Below are positions 51,022 through 60,339 of a DNA stretch of 64,000 nucleotides, piece by piece. The notes beneath the pieces are model-generated. The model was not told the origin of the DNA. It saw nothing but the letters and a program-made list of their open reading frames with translations, and made no database searches. Every line of letters starts with the position of its first letter. Position 1 is the first letter of the stretch. This stretch comes from Bacteroides faecium (GTDB lineage Bacteria > Bacteroidota > Bacteroidia > Bacteroidales > Bacteroidaceae): assembly GCF_012113595.1 (NCBI RefSeq), contig NZ_CP050831.1, positions 6,634,001-6,698,000 of the forward strand, in the 5' to 3' direction. A program made the translations under genes and the position numbers.

Positions 51022-52098
51022 ATGTTTAATTCATTTGGCAATATCTTTCGACTCACAAGTTTCGGTGAGTCTCATGGAAAAGGAGTTGGGGGAGTGATTG
51101 ACGGTTTTCCTGCAGGAATCACCATCGACGAAGAATTTGTACAGCAAGAACTGAATCGCCGCCGTCCGGGACAGTCTATCCTTACCACACCACGTAAAGA
51201 AGCTGATAAAGTTGAGTTTCTCTCCGGTATTTTCGAAGGCAAATCCACCGGATGCCCTATCGGTTTTATCGTATGGAACGAGAATCAGCACTCTAGTGAC
51301 TACAATAATCTGAAAAATGTATATCGTCCTTCACACGCTGACTATACTTACACCGTGAAGTATGGAATCCGTGACCACCGCGGCGGCGGACGCTCTTCGG
51401 CACGCGAAACGATTTCGCGCGTTGTAGCCGGTGCTTTGGCCAAGTTGGCGCTCCGCCAGTTGGGAGTCAGCATCACCGCTTATACCTCGCAGGTAGGCGC
51501 CATAAAACTGGAAGGTACGTATTCTGATTATGACCTCGACCTGATAGAAAGCAACGACGTACGCTGTCCCGACCCGGAAAAGGCGAAGGAAATGGCAGAC
51601 CTTATCTATAAGGTGAAAGGGGAAGGCGACACCATCGGCGGCACGCTGACCTGTGTCATCAAAGGATGCCCCATCGGACTGGGGCAACCGGTTTTCGGCA
51701 AACTTCATGCTGCCCTGGGCAATGCCATGCTAAGTATCAACGCTGCCAAAGCATTCGAATATGGCGAAGGATTCAAGGGACTGAAGATGAAAGGTTCGGA
51801 ACAGAACGATGTTTTCTTCAACAACAACGGACGAATCGAAACGCATACCAACCACTCCGGTGGCATCCAAGGCGGGCTGAGCAACGGACAGGATATTTAT
51901 TTCCGGGTAGTTTTCAAACCGATTGCCACCATATTGATGGAGCAGGAAACAGTCAACATCGACGGAGTGGACACGACGTTGAAAGCCCGCGGACGTCATG
52001 ACGCCTGTGTACTGCCACGTGCCGTGCCTATCGTAGAAGCGATGGCTGCCATGACGATACTTGATTATTACCTGCTGGATAAGACCACGCAGCTTTAA
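51022..52098 (+). CDS. aroC: Chorismate synthase
   Basis: 358 residues. It converts EPSP to chorismate using reduced FMN. The three signature blocks are present: GESHGKGVGGVIDGFPAGI, RDHRGGGRSSARETISRVVAGA and NNGRIETHTNHSGGIQGGLSNG, with the late RGRHDACVLPRAVPIVEAMAA that closes the active site. The M20 peptidase gene follows 28 bases later on the same strand, so they probably share one transcript ending at 53530-53573. Confidence 0.97.
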   Translation: MFNSFGNIFRLTSFGESHGKGVGGVIDGFPAGITIDEEFVQQELNRRRPGQSILTTPRKEADKVEFLSGIFEGKSTGCPIGFIVWNENQHSSDYNNLKNVYRPSHADYTYTVKYGIRDHRGGGRSSARETISRVVAGALAKLALRQLGVSITAYTSQVGAIKLEGTYSDYDLDLIESNDVRCPDPEKAKEMADLIYKVKGEGDTIGGTLTCVIKGCPIGLGQPVFGKLHAALGNAMLSINAAKAFEYGEGFKGLKMKGSEQNDVFFNNNGRIETHTNHSGGIQGGLSNGQDIYFRVVFKPIATILMEQETVNIDGVDTTLKARGRHDACVLPRAVPIVEAMAAMTILDYYLLDKTTQL

Positions 52099-52126
52099 TA
52101 ATTTTCCAATGTGCTAATTATTCAAT

Positions 52127-53491
52127 ATGAACGAAATTCAGAAATATATTGCAGCGAACGAGCCAAAGATAATGGAGGACTTGTTCAGTCTTATCCGTAT
52201 TCCAAGTATCAGCGCACTGCCCGAACACCATGACGATATGTTGGCATGTGCAGAGCGTTGGGCACAACTATTACTGGAAGCCGGAGCGGATGAAGCATTG
52301 GTAATGCCTTCCAAAGGCAATCCGATTGTCTTTGCACAGAAAATAGTAGACCCGGATGCCAAGACTGTTTTAATCTACGCCCATTATGACGTAATGCCTG
52401 CCGAACCATTGGAACTTTGGAAAAGCCAGCCATTCGAACCGGAAATACGGGACGGACATATTTGGGCACGTGGCGCGGATGATGATAAAGGACAATCTTT
52501 CATTCAAGTGAAGGCTTTCGAATATCTGCTTAAAAACGAGTTATTAAAAAATAATGTGAAGTTCATCTTCGAAGGAGAAGAGGAAATCGGTTCTCCGAGT
52601 TTGGAATCCTTCTGCGAAGAACACAAAGAACTGTTGAAAGCAGATGTAATCCTCGTCTCGGATACGAGTATGCTGGGAGCAGAACTTCCCTCGCTGACTA
52701 CTGGTCTGCGCGGACTGGCTTACTGGGAGATAGAAGTCACCGGACCGAACCGGGACTTACATTCCGGACATTTCGGTGGTGCGGTGGCTAATCCCATCAA
52801 CACGCTTTGCCAGATTATCAGCAAAGTGACGGATGCCGACGGACGGATTACCGTTCCCGGATTCTATGACGACGTGGAAGAAGTTCCGCAAGCCGAACGG
52901 GAAATGATTGCGCATATTCCTTTCGATGAAAAGAAATATAAAGAGGCAATCGGCGTGAAGGAAGTGTTCGGGGAGAAAGGATACAGCACGCTGGAACGCA
53001 ACAGTTGCCGTCCGTCTTTTGACGTGTGCGGTATATGGGGCGGATATACGGGAGAAGGTTCGAAGACCGTACTTCCTTCCAAGGCTTACGCCAAAGTCTC
53101 CTGCCGATTGGTTCCGCATCAGGACCACCATAAGATTTCTCAAATGTTTGCTGATTATATCCGCAGCATCGCTCCCGATACGGTGCAGGTGAAAGTTACC
53201 CCGATGCACGGCGGACAGGGATATGTATGCCCTATCTCTCTTCCCGCTTATCAGGCGGCAGAGAAAGGTTTCGAAATAGCTTTCGGAAAGAAACCGTTGG
53301 CAGTGCGTCGCGGTGGCAGTATTCCTATCATTTCCACTTTCGAGCAAGTGTTGGGAATCAAAACTGTATTGATGGGATTCGGACTTGAATCGGATGCTAT
53401 TCATTCGCCGAATGAGAACTTTTCACTGGATATTTTCCGTAAAGGTATCGAAGCGGTGGTCGAGTTTCATAAGGAATATGCAAGACTCTAA
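52127..53491 (+). CDS. M20-family metallo-dipeptidase
   Basis: 454 residues, cytoplasmic (no signal). The two-zinc site is intact: IYAHYDVMPAEP (His and Asp), WARGADDDKGQ (bridging Asp), FIFEGEEEIGSPS (catalytic Glu), VLVSDTSM (Asp) and a C-terminal His in GLESDAIHSPNENF. The middle part (about 185-310) is the dimerisation lid. The best fit is an M20 dipeptidase of the CNDP type that cleaves small peptides; an acetyl-amino-acid hydrolase cannot be excluded. Confidence 0.92.
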   Translation: MNEIQKYIAANEPKIMEDLFSLIRIPSISALPEHHDDMLACAERWAQLLLEAGADEALVMPSKGNPIVFAQKIVDPDAKTVLIYAHYDVMPAEPLELWKSQPFEPEIRDGHIWARGADDDKGQSFIQVKAFEYLLKNELLKNNVKFIFEGEEEIGSPSLESFCEEHKELLKADVILVSDTSMLGAELPSLTTGLRGLAYWEIEVTGPNRDLHSGHFGGAVANPINTLCQIISKVTDADGRITVPGFYDDVEEVPQAEREMIAHIPFDEKKYKEAIGVKEVFGEKGYSTLERNSCRPSFDVCGIWGGYTGEGSKTVLPSKAYAKVSCRLVPHQDHHKISQMFADYIRSIAPDTVQVKVTPMHGGQGYVCPISLPAYQAAEKGFEIAFGKKPLAVRRGGSIPIISTFEQVLGIKTVLMGFGLESDAIHSPNENFSLDIFRKGIEAVVEFHKEYARL

Positions 53492-53529
53492 AAGAGTGAA
53501 ATACCACACCCGATAGAAAGATAAAAAAG

Positions 53530-53573
53530 AGAACGGTGGACAAATGCTTGGATACAAGTCTGTCCACCGTTCT
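53530..53573. terminator. Bidirectional terminator after the dipeptidase gene
   Basis: AGAACGGTGGACA pairs perfectly with TGTCCACCGTTCT over an 18-base loop, with a T run after it. It is shared with the convergent bile salt hydrolase gene. Confidence 0.82.
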
Positions 53574-53597
53574 TTTTTATTTATAGATAACGAGTCT

Positions 53598-54653
53598 TTA
53601 CATCACCGGAGTCTGGAAAAGGAATGTAAATGATTTGCTGTCTTTCAAATCCTTCACTGCGTCACCGGCATATATCTCACCATTCGCCAAAGACAATTTC
53701 TTGATGCTTGCTTTCGGACTGAAATCAATCTTCTTCAAATCCAGCCAAAACAAATTCGGAGTTAAAGTCGATTCAAAATAATAGACCTTGTTCTTTTGGT
53801 CAGAAACGGTACGCCAACGGGTAGAGGAGATATAAGGTTTGTCGGGAGTTGTAATTCCGAACGGAACGGAAACATTACGCATTACGCTCAACACACTGGG
53901 TACTGCGATTTTAGCATCGGAAGTCTGAGGAATGGCATGGATATAGAAAGAGGCGCGTACAAAACGGTCACTCGAACGGTTTGTGCCCGGAAGCATTTGC
54001 AGACCACCCACTTCTTTCCAGTAATCGTTGATAGCCAACTGGTATTCGTAACGGGGAGAGTTTGTCATCACCTGATATTGTTTTCCTTCATGGATGCTCA
54101 GTTTCCCGTCCAAGTATTCCAATATCGCCGTATTTCCCGTTTCATCGGTTATAGCGAGATGCAGCGTCGATTCCGAACCATTCGGCAGACGAGGGGCGTC
54201 GATGCGGAATGTCTCTTTCTTCAGTTCATTTACCGCTTCACGCACGGTGGCAAAATTATCCAGCACGTATTGCGTCCAGATGCTTATCCCCATCACCGGA
54301 CGGGTATCTCCCGGCAATGAATAAATTGTCTCCGGCAGGAAGAGCAGGCTCGCTACCAGTCCTTTTTCATTCATCCCGTCGCAAGTACCTATATCATAGC
54401 CTGTGGCAACGATACTTCCATATTTGGATGTCCAATTCAACGTTTTTTCCTTATTATGTCCCGTACGCTGGATGCCACGTGGAAACACGTAAAGGTTTGA
54501 GTGAAGGTCTTCCTTCCAGTCCATCGTACGGCCGGTTATCACCATTTGCTCCGGCCCTATATATACTGCGCGCGTACACGCTTCTACAGGCTGCGTGCTC
54601 CCTAGAGAGATGGCAGCCAATAATAATGCAACTCCTGCTAGCTTCTTCTTCAT
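53598..54653 (-). CDS. bsh: Choloylglycine (bile salt) hydrolase
   Basis: 351 residues, Ntn hydrolase that removes glycine or taurine from conjugated bile acids. The signal sequence (MKKKLAGVALLLAAISLGS, then TQPVEA) ends just before Cys26, which becomes the N-terminal nucleophile (A/CTRAV). Other active-site residues of the family are visible: Arg and Asp in GRTMDW, Asn in VMTNSPRYEYQ and Arg in RSSDRFVRASF. The secreted form fits the Bacteroides type; I recall a similar proven enzyme in B. thetaiotaomicron (BT_2086). Penicillin amidase activity is a less likely alternative. A short inverted repeat (AACCAT-AGG-ATGGTT, 54699-54713) lies in the upstream region and could be an operator. Confidence 0.92.
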   Translation of the reverse strand: MKKKLAGVALLLAAISLGSTQPVEACTRAVYIGPEQMVITGRTMDWKEDLHSNLYVFPRGIQRTGHNKEKTLNWTSKYGSIVATGYDIGTCDGMNEKGLVASLLFLPETIYSLPGDTRPVMGISIWTQYVLDNFATVREAVNELKKETFRIDAPRLPNGSESTLHLAITDETGNTAILEYLDGKLSIHEGKQYQVMTNSPRYEYQLAINDYWKEVGGLQMLPGTNRSSDRFVRASFYIHAIPQTSDAKIAVPSVLSVMRNVSVPFGITTPDKPYISSTRWRTVSDQKNKVYYFESTLTPNLFWLDLKKIDFSPKASIKKLSLANGEIYAGDAVKDLKDSKSFTFLFQTPVM

Positions 54654-54856
54654 TTTCTTTTTGGTTTAAATAATTGATACTCTTATTTATATAACAACAA
54701 CCATAGGATGGTTATTATTTGAAAGAAAGACGAATTTAATGAAAATAAAGGATTTATCCGAGCATTTCTCTGCCCTTTTCAGTATCGACCTAGTTAAAAA
54801 AACTTGTCGTTGGAAGGAAATGCTGTTTACTATTTGTTATTCCACTCTCATTTCGT

Positions 54857-54864
54857 TATTTTTG
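54857..54864 (+). promoter_or_regulatory. Bacteroides -7 box for the 54902 gene
   Basis: TATTTTTG followed by T, 37 bases ahead of the ATG at 54902. Confidence 0.6.
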
Positions 54865-54901
54865 TGGACAGAAGAATTTACTAAACTAAAGGAGAGGACA
54901 A

Positions 54902-55822
54902 ATGCGTATGAAACAAAAAATTAGCATTTCACGGTTTCCAGCTTGCCTGGGTTTGCTCCTTCTGCTGACTTCCACTCCGCAGTTGCTCTCTGCACAGGAA
55001 GGTAATGACAGTACCCGCATTATGCGTAATGATTTGCTGAAACAACCGGAAGGTACATTGTTTCAACATTCTACATCTGATTTATTTCAGTATGCCATGC
55101 CTGATTTGTTCCCGCCTTCAAAGTTCAAGGATACTCCTTCTCCGAATTTATCCAAGCAGCTATTTTACTTTCCACCTGATTTTTCACATAAAGGAGAAAT
55201 CTATCTGCCTTATCAGATTAATCCTTCTCCACTCTTCAAAGGTGATTATAGTACAAGCGGCATATTATGGCAATTTCCTCACGGGGCTATGTTCGGTTCC
55301 GGTTCACAAACAAGCGTGCCGGGCATCGGGCTTTTCAACAACGCTTCGTTAGGCTATCAGCACATTTTCAATGACAGGTTTGAATTACGTCTCCAGGCAG
55401 ACGCTATGAAAATAAATATGATGCACTCTACCGGACAGGTATTCAGCACTTCGGGAGCTTTGCTTTATCACGCTTCCGACCGTGTCGCTTTCAAAGTATT
55501 CGGTTCCTATGACATTGGCAATTCGTATGGAATGAGCACTCATAGTTATGGTGCTACCATGTCTGTCGATATGTCCGACCGTTTTAATATGGAAATGGGT
55601 GTACAGCGCTATTACGATGCTATGCGGGGACGTTGGGAGACAGTTCCTGTCGTTATTCCTTCTTATCGTTTTAATAATAAGTTCAACCTGGGATTGGATG
55701 TAGGCGGAATCCTGTACGAGATTCTCCGTGATGTTGTTTTTGACAAACGCGGGGGTGGCGATTATGGCGGCGGTCCTACGATTGGACCACCCCGTACATT
55801 CTTGCCTATTCGACCGAGATAA
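54902..55822 (+). CDS. Exported protein of unknown function, probably outer-membrane associated
   Basis: 306 residues from ATG 54902 (the ATG two codons later, 54908, is equally good). A signal peptide is clear (ISRFPACLGLLLLLTSTPQLLSAQ). After a polar segment with many Phe and Pro residues come beta-strand-like repeats (FELRLQADAMKINMM, VAFKVFGSYDIGNSYGM, FNMEMGVQRYYDAM) that could form half a barrel. The C-terminus is Gly/Pro-rich and ends in IRPR, so a classic barrel-end Phe is missing. No family is recognised. It is a single gene with its own promoter. Confidence 0.7.
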   Translation: MRMKQKISISRFPACLGLLLLLTSTPQLLSAQEGNDSTRIMRNDLLKQPEGTLFQHSTSDLFQYAMPDLFPPSKFKDTPSPNLSKQLFYFPPDFSHKGEIYLPYQINPSPLFKGDYSTSGILWQFPHGAMFGSGSQTSVPGIGLFNNASLGYQHIFNDRFELRLQADAMKINMMHSTGQVFSTSGALLYHASDRVAFKVFGSYDIGNSYGMSTHSYGATMSVDMSDRFNMEMGVQRYYDAMRGRWETVPVVIPSYRFNNKFNLGLDVGGILYEILRDVVFDKRGGGDYGGGPTIGPPRTFLPIRPR

Positions 55823-56457
55823 TCAATCGCGCTTTTTTCTTGAATTATATGAAACAGTCAGTCAACAGACTGATTAGGAACAAAAAGATGTGTAGATGAA
55901 CTTATTCAAACCAGTACTGAAGTAAGCAGAATCATGTACTAGACTTGCTCAAGTCTCCTACATCATTTCATTAAGTGTAGTACTTGTTCGGGGCAATTCT
56001 ACTACTGAATAATAAAAATAAAAAAACGCTTTCAGCTTTCAGTTCTTCAAAAAAGCCCCTTTTCATCGAAGGTTTTGGCTGAAAGCGAACCTGAATGCAG
56101 AATATATATACCCCGCTTGGTGGACATATAGATTCAGCATGATGGATATATAGATTCACCGTGGTGGATATATATGCCTACCACGCTGAGTATATAGATT
56201 CACCGGCAAGGCTGAAAGCACTGAATGCACTACCCCTTGCTTACAGCATATTCCTGCAGGGGATGATTTTTTCCGCTTTCAGCCGCTATCCCCTTCTATC
56301 AAGGCGTTTGCAGACAAGACTGAAACGGCTGAAACCGGATAATAGTGTGAATATTCAGTAAGAGGGTATTGACTGGGTTATACTCATCAGACAAGATAAC
56401 ACTCCCACCATAGTAAAAAGGATTCGGGAAAAAATATCAGTTGTCCGGATACTTGCA
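55823..56457. other. 635-bp intergenic region with repeats, no gene seen
   Basis: Between the exported-protein gene and the convergent topB. It contains a 22-bp tandem array (56096-56205) and several copies of GCTGAAAGC or its complement (for example CGCTTTCAGC at 56027, GCTGAAAGCG at 56079, GCTGAAAGC at 56211, CCGCTTTCAGC at 56273). The two short frames that cover the array look like artefacts of the repeats. Confidence 0.7.
56096..56205. repeat. Array of five tandem 22-bp units (GGTGGATATATAGATTCACC type)
   Basis: Units begin at 56096, 56118, 56140, 56162 and 56184, each 22 bases. The consensus core is GGTGGATATATAGATTCACC, which is itself partly palindromic (GGTG … CACC around an ATATAT centre). 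The outer units (56096 and 56184) are the most decayed. Same unit length and number as the unrelated array at 31987-32096. Confidence 0.83.
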
Positions 56458-58551
56458 CTACTCAAAGTTCTTTCGGTACGTACATCCGTTTCTCCATTCG
56501 GAGCATCCGTAGGCTGTTTTCCCTTTTATAACCGTTCCCTTGCCACAAACCGGACAAGGTTGTCCGACTAATGAATCCGGGTTATTGACCGTTTTCTTCT
56601 CTTTAGGAACACTTGCCGCTTTCCGTTCACGCTTTTTGGGTTCTTTCTTCGCTTTCTCTTCGGCTTTGGCGGCTACTGCGTCCTGAATAGTGATACGACG
56701 ATTCGTATTATCAGACAGTACACTCATCACGACTTCCGAAACCATTTGTTTCAATTCTTCGAGGAATTGGCGGGCATCGTATGTTTTCTTTTCAATCTCG
56801 CGCAGCTTCTTTTCCCAAATACCTGTCAGTTCCGCCGATTTCAAGAGTTCTTCGTGGATTAGTTGCACCAGTTCCACTCCTGTCGGGGTAGCAATCAGGT
56901 TCTTTCTCTCTTTGCGGATATAATTCCGTTTGAACAGGGTTTCTATAATAGCGGCACGGGTAGACGGACGGCCGATACCGTTCTCTTTCAAGGCATCTCG
57001 AAGTTCGTCATTATCCACCAGCTTTCCGGCTGTTTCCATTGCACGGAGCAAGGTCGCTTCCGTAAAAGGTCTTGGCGGCTGTGTCCATTTCTCGTTCAAG
57101 TCAGGGATGTGAGGGCCGCTCTCCCCTTTCACAAAGGCAGGAAGAACATTTTCGTCCTCGTCTTCTTTCTCTTCGGCGGAGTCCTTCACGTCTTTGGCGA
57201 ATACGACACGCCAGCCCGGTTCAATAATCTGTTTTCCGGTGACTTTAAATTCTATCTTATCCACTTCACCCATTACGGTAGTAGTCGAAATCTTACAATC
57301 GGGATAAAACACCGCTATAAAACGACGGGCTATCAAGTCATAGACACGACGTTCCATATCGGTAAGGTTTTGAGCATAAACCCCGGTAGGGATAATGGCG
57401 TGGTGGTCCGTCACTTTCGAGTTGTCAAATACCTTTTTCGATTTAGGTAATGTAGAACCGTTCAACGGGGCAGTCAACACTTCGTAATCACGAAGTCCTT
57501 TCAGAATGCCGGGGCATTTCGGATATATATCGTCACTAAGGAAAGTGGTATCGACACGCGGATAGGTAGCCACTTTCTTCTCATAAAGAGACTGGATAAG
57601 TTTCAGCGTCTCATCAGCAGAATAGGCGAATTTCTTGTTGCACTCCACCTGAAGGGAAGTCAAGTCGAACAAGCGCGGAGCATATTCCTTTCCGTCCTTC
57701 TTGCCGACACTGGTGACCACAAACGGCAGGTCTTTGATTCGCTCTACCAAGGCTTCGCCTTCTTCACGATTGGCGATGGGGTCGATGCCCGGATTGTCTA
57801 TTTTCTTTTTTCCACCGTTCTTCTCTTCTTCCGCCGCTATTTCTTCATCACTCTTGCGGATAAGGGCAGAGAAGGTAGTGTCGCGATAGTTTGTCTTCAA
57901 CTCCCAATATTGCTTGGGTTGGAAATTGGCGATTTCCAATTGGCGGTTGACAATCAATGCCAGAGTAGGCGTTTGTACACGACCGATAGAGAGCACTTGC
58001 TTGTTTTGACCGTACTTAATCGTATAAAGACGGGTAGCATTCATTCCCAGCAGCCAGTCGCCCATGGCACGGGAAAGTCCCGCTTCGTATAATGACTGAA
58101 AATCCGTCTGGTCTTTCAACTTGGAGAAACCTTCGCGAATGGCTTCTTCTGTCAACGAAGAAATCCACAGACGCTTCACCGGACAACGGGCACCCGCTTT
58201 CTGCATCACCCAGCGCTGAATCAATTCTCCCTCTTGCCCGGCATCACCGCAGTTGATGATTTCATCCGCGTTCTGCATCAGCCCTTCGATTACATGGAAT
58301 TGCCTTTCGTAGGTAGGGTTCTCTATCAGCTTGATACCGAAACGTGGCGGAATCATCGGCAGACTGCTCAGACTCCATGATTTCCAGTTAGGGGTGTATT
58401 CATGCGGTTCTTTCAGGGTACAAAGATGCCCGAATGTCCAGGTCACCTGGTATCCGTTTCCTTCTATATATCCTTCTTTTCTGGTATGAGCGCCGAGTAC
58501 TTCGGCTATATCGCGTGCTACAGATGGTTTTTCGGCTATGCAAACTATCAT
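56458..58551 (-). CDS. topB: DNA topoisomerase III
   Basis: 697 residues from ATG 58551; a longer frame to 58587 would start inside the promoter and is rejected. Type IA topoisomerase: the Toprim block IAEKPSVARDIAEVLGA and NCGDAGQEGELIQRW (Asp/Glu metal ligands), the catalytic Tyr in KKVATYPRVDTTFLSDD, and GIGRPSTRAAIIETLFKRNYI. The C-terminal end carries a zinc-finger-like CPVCGKGTVIKGKTAYGCSEWRNGC region and Lys-rich linker. Such enzymes relax and decatenate DNA. It is a single leftward gene. Confidence 0.94.
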   Translation of the reverse strand: MIVCIAEKPSVARDIAEVLGAHTRKEGYIEGNGYQVTWTFGHLCTLKEPHEYTPNWKSWSLSSLPMIPPRFGIKLIENPTYERQFHVIEGLMQNADEIINCGDAGQEGELIQRWVMQKAGARCPVKRLWISSLTEEAIREGFSKLKDQTDFQSLYEAGLSRAMGDWLLGMNATRLYTIKYGQNKQVLSIGRVQTPTLALIVNRQLEIANFQPKQYWELKTNYRDTTFSALIRKSDEEIAAEEEKNGGKKKIDNPGIDPIANREEGEALVERIKDLPFVVTSVGKKDGKEYAPRLFDLTSLQVECNKKFAYSADETLKLIQSLYEKKVATYPRVDTTFLSDDIYPKCPGILKGLRDYEVLTAPLNGSTLPKSKKVFDNSKVTDHHAIIPTGVYAQNLTDMERRVYDLIARRFIAVFYPDCKISTTTVMGEVDKIEFKVTGKQIIEPGWRVVFAKDVKDSAEEKEDEDENVLPAFVKGESGPHIPDLNEKWTQPPRPFTEATLLRAMETAGKLVDNDELRDALKENGIGRPSTRAAIIETLFKRNYIRKERKNLIATPTGVELVQLIHEELLKSAELTGIWEKKLREIEKKTYDARQFLEELKQMVSEVVMSVLSDNTNRRITIQDAVAAKAEEKAKKEPKKRERKAASVPKEKKTVNNPDSLVGQPCPVCGKGTVIKGKTAYGCSEWRNGCTYRKNFE

Positions 58552-58584
58552 TTTTTTCTCTTCTTGTTTTAGACTATCAATTTG

Positions 58585-58592
58585 CAAAGTTA
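58585..58592 (-). promoter_or_regulatory. Bacteroides -7 box for topB
   Basis: On the minus strand TAACTTTG followed by C, 34 bases ahead of the ATG at 58551. It fixes the topB start, since the upstream ATG at 58587 lies within it. Confidence 0.7.
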
Positions 58593-58634
58593 CACGAATA
58601 TTTGTCTAAAAGAACAATATCCCACAAAATATGT

Positions 58635-58642
58635 TACCTTTG
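58635..58642 (+). promoter_or_regulatory. Bacteroides -7 box for the AAA-ATPase/nuclease gene
   Basis: TACCTTTG followed by C, 33 bases ahead of the ATG at 58675. It is divergent from the topB promoter about 45 bases away. Confidence 0.65.
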
Positions 58643-58674
58643 CAAGAGTAGAATTCTTATAAAAAAGAACAGGT

Positions 58675-60237
58675 ATGATTGATTTAAACCGCAAATTGCC
58701 CATCGGAATACAAACTTTCGAGAAAATTCGCAAAGGAAATTATCTGTATGTAGATAAAACTGCTCTTGTCGGGAAAATGGTGTCCACAAGCGTTCCTTAT
58801 TTCCTTAGCCGTCCCCGACGTTTCGGAAAAAGCCTGTTGATTTCCACTTTCGAGGCTTACTTTTTGGGACGCAAGGACTTGTTCGAAGGACTAGCCATCT
58901 CACAAATGGAAGTTGACTGGCAAGTCTATCCGGTTTTTCATATTGACCTGAATGCACGCAAGTATGATTCTCCGGCAGATTTGACAGCGATGCTCAACCA
59001 ACACCTGGAGAAATGGGAAGCAATCTACGGAACTGAAAAGCAAGACCGGCAACCGGAAGAACGATTCGCCTATATTATAGAACGCGCATGCGTACAAACC
59101 GGAAAGCAAGTAGTCGTATTAGTAGACGAATACGACAAGCCTCTCTTGCAGGCTCTGGACAATCTGCCTTTGTTTGAAGAATACCGTAAAATGCTAAAAG
59201 CATTCTATGGAGTATTGAAAAGTGCTGACCGCTATTTGCGTTTCGTCTTTCTGACAGGTGTTACCAAATTCTCACAAGTCAGTGTATTCAGTGATTTGAA
59301 TCAACTGAATGACATCAGCATGAAACCGCCTTATGCTACCATTTGCGGCATCACCAAACAGGAACTGATAGATACATTTACTCCGGAACTGGATAAGCTG
59401 GCCTCATACAACCGGATGACACCGGAAGATACAATCCATAAGATGACTGCACTTTACGACGGGTATCATTTCTGTGAATATGCAGAAGGTGTGTTCAATC
59501 CGTTCAGTGTATTGAATGTGTTCGACGGATATAAATTTGAGAATTACTGGTTTCAGACAGGAACTCCTACTTTCCTTGTCAAAATGCTGATGGATAGTAA
59601 CTATGATTTGCGGACGCTCATTGACGGAGTGGAAGCTAACGCAGCGTCGTTCAACGAATACCGGGCAGAAAGCAGGAATCCTATTCCGCTGATTTATCAA
59701 AGCGGGTATTTGACGATTAAAGAATACGACCCTCGTTTCAAGACTTATCAACTCGCTTTTCCCAATGATGAAGTGAGATATGGCTTTATGAATTTCCTTC
59801 TGCCATTTTACTCTAATATTCCCGATAATGAACAAGATTTCTATATTGGCAAATTTGTCCATGAGTTGGAAAGTGGCAATATCAACGCCTTTCTAACCCG
59901 TCTCCAAGCCTTCTTCGCCGATATACCTTACGAACTGAATGACCAGACAGAGCGGCATTATCAGACTGTTTTCTATCTGATATTCAAGCTCATGGGACAG
60001 TTCACACAAGCAGAAGTACGCAGTGCAAAAGGACGGGCCGATGCAGTTGTCAAAACACCAAAGTATATTTATGTATTCGAATTCAAGCTGAACGGCACAG
60101 CCGAACAAGCATTACAGCAAATCGAAGACAAAGGGTATCTTATCCCTTATCAGGCAGATGAACGGGAAGTAAAAAAGGTGGGAGTAGAATTCAGTACCGA
60201 CACACGGAACGTCAGTCGATGGCTGCCCGAAGAATAA
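58675..60237 (+). CDS. AAA-ATPase-like protein with C-terminal PD-(D/E)XK nuclease domain
   Basis: 520 residues. The N-terminal AAA-ATPase-like domain begins LPIGIQTFEKIRKGNYLYVD and has the family P-loop RPRRFGKSLLISTF and Walker B VVLVDEYDKPLLQ. The C-terminal domain has GRADAVVKTPKYIYVFEFKLNGTAEQAL, i.e. D … E-x-K of PD-(D/E)XK nucleases. Such proteins occur in many copies in Bacteroidetes genomes and their role is unknown; defence, toxin or mobile-element functions have been suggested. The gene is single, with promoter and terminator of its own. Confidence 0.85.
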   Translation: MIDLNRKLPIGIQTFEKIRKGNYLYVDKTALVGKMVSTSVPYFLSRPRRFGKSLLISTFEAYFLGRKDLFEGLAISQMEVDWQVYPVFHIDLNARKYDSPADLTAMLNQHLEKWEAIYGTEKQDRQPEERFAYIIERACVQTGKQVVVLVDEYDKPLLQALDNLPLFEEYRKMLKAFYGVLKSADRYLRFVFLTGVTKFSQVSVFSDLNQLNDISMKPPYATICGITKQELIDTFTPELDKLASYNRMTPEDTIHKMTALYDGYHFCEYAEGVFNPFSVLNVFDGYKFENYWFQTGTPTFLVKMLMDSNYDLRTLIDGVEANAASFNEYRAESRNPIPLIYQSGYLTIKEYDPRFKTYQLAFPNDEVRYGFMNFLLPFYSNIPDNEQDFYIGKFVHELESGNINAFLTRLQAFFADIPYELNDQTERHYQTVFYLIFKLMGQFTQAEVRSAKGRADAVVKTPKYIYVFEFKLNGTAEQALQQIEDKGYLIPYQADEREVKKVGVEFSTDTRNVSRWLPEE

Positions 60238-60265
60238 GAGAAACATCCACAGTTTCCAAAGAAGA

Positions 60266-60310
60266 AAGAAGTGATTGCCTTTATATGAAGAGACAATCAC
60301 TTCTTTTTCT
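60266..60310 (+). terminator. Terminator after the AAA-ATPase gene
   Basis: AAAGAAGTGATTG pairs perfectly with CAATCACTTCTTT, followed by TTT. It lies 29 bases after the stop. Confidence 0.82.
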
Positions 60311-60339
60311 GTTGTATCTGACTGGAAAACTATTGAAAT

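Noticed and set aside
54739..54924. 61-codon plus-strand frame ahead of the exported-protein gene
   Set aside because: It runs across the promoter at 54857 into the next gene in another frame, with no protein-like composition or own promoter.
55971..56361. Two short frames around the 22-bp array (minus and plus strand)
   Set aside because: They consist largely of the repeats themselves and lack start signals.
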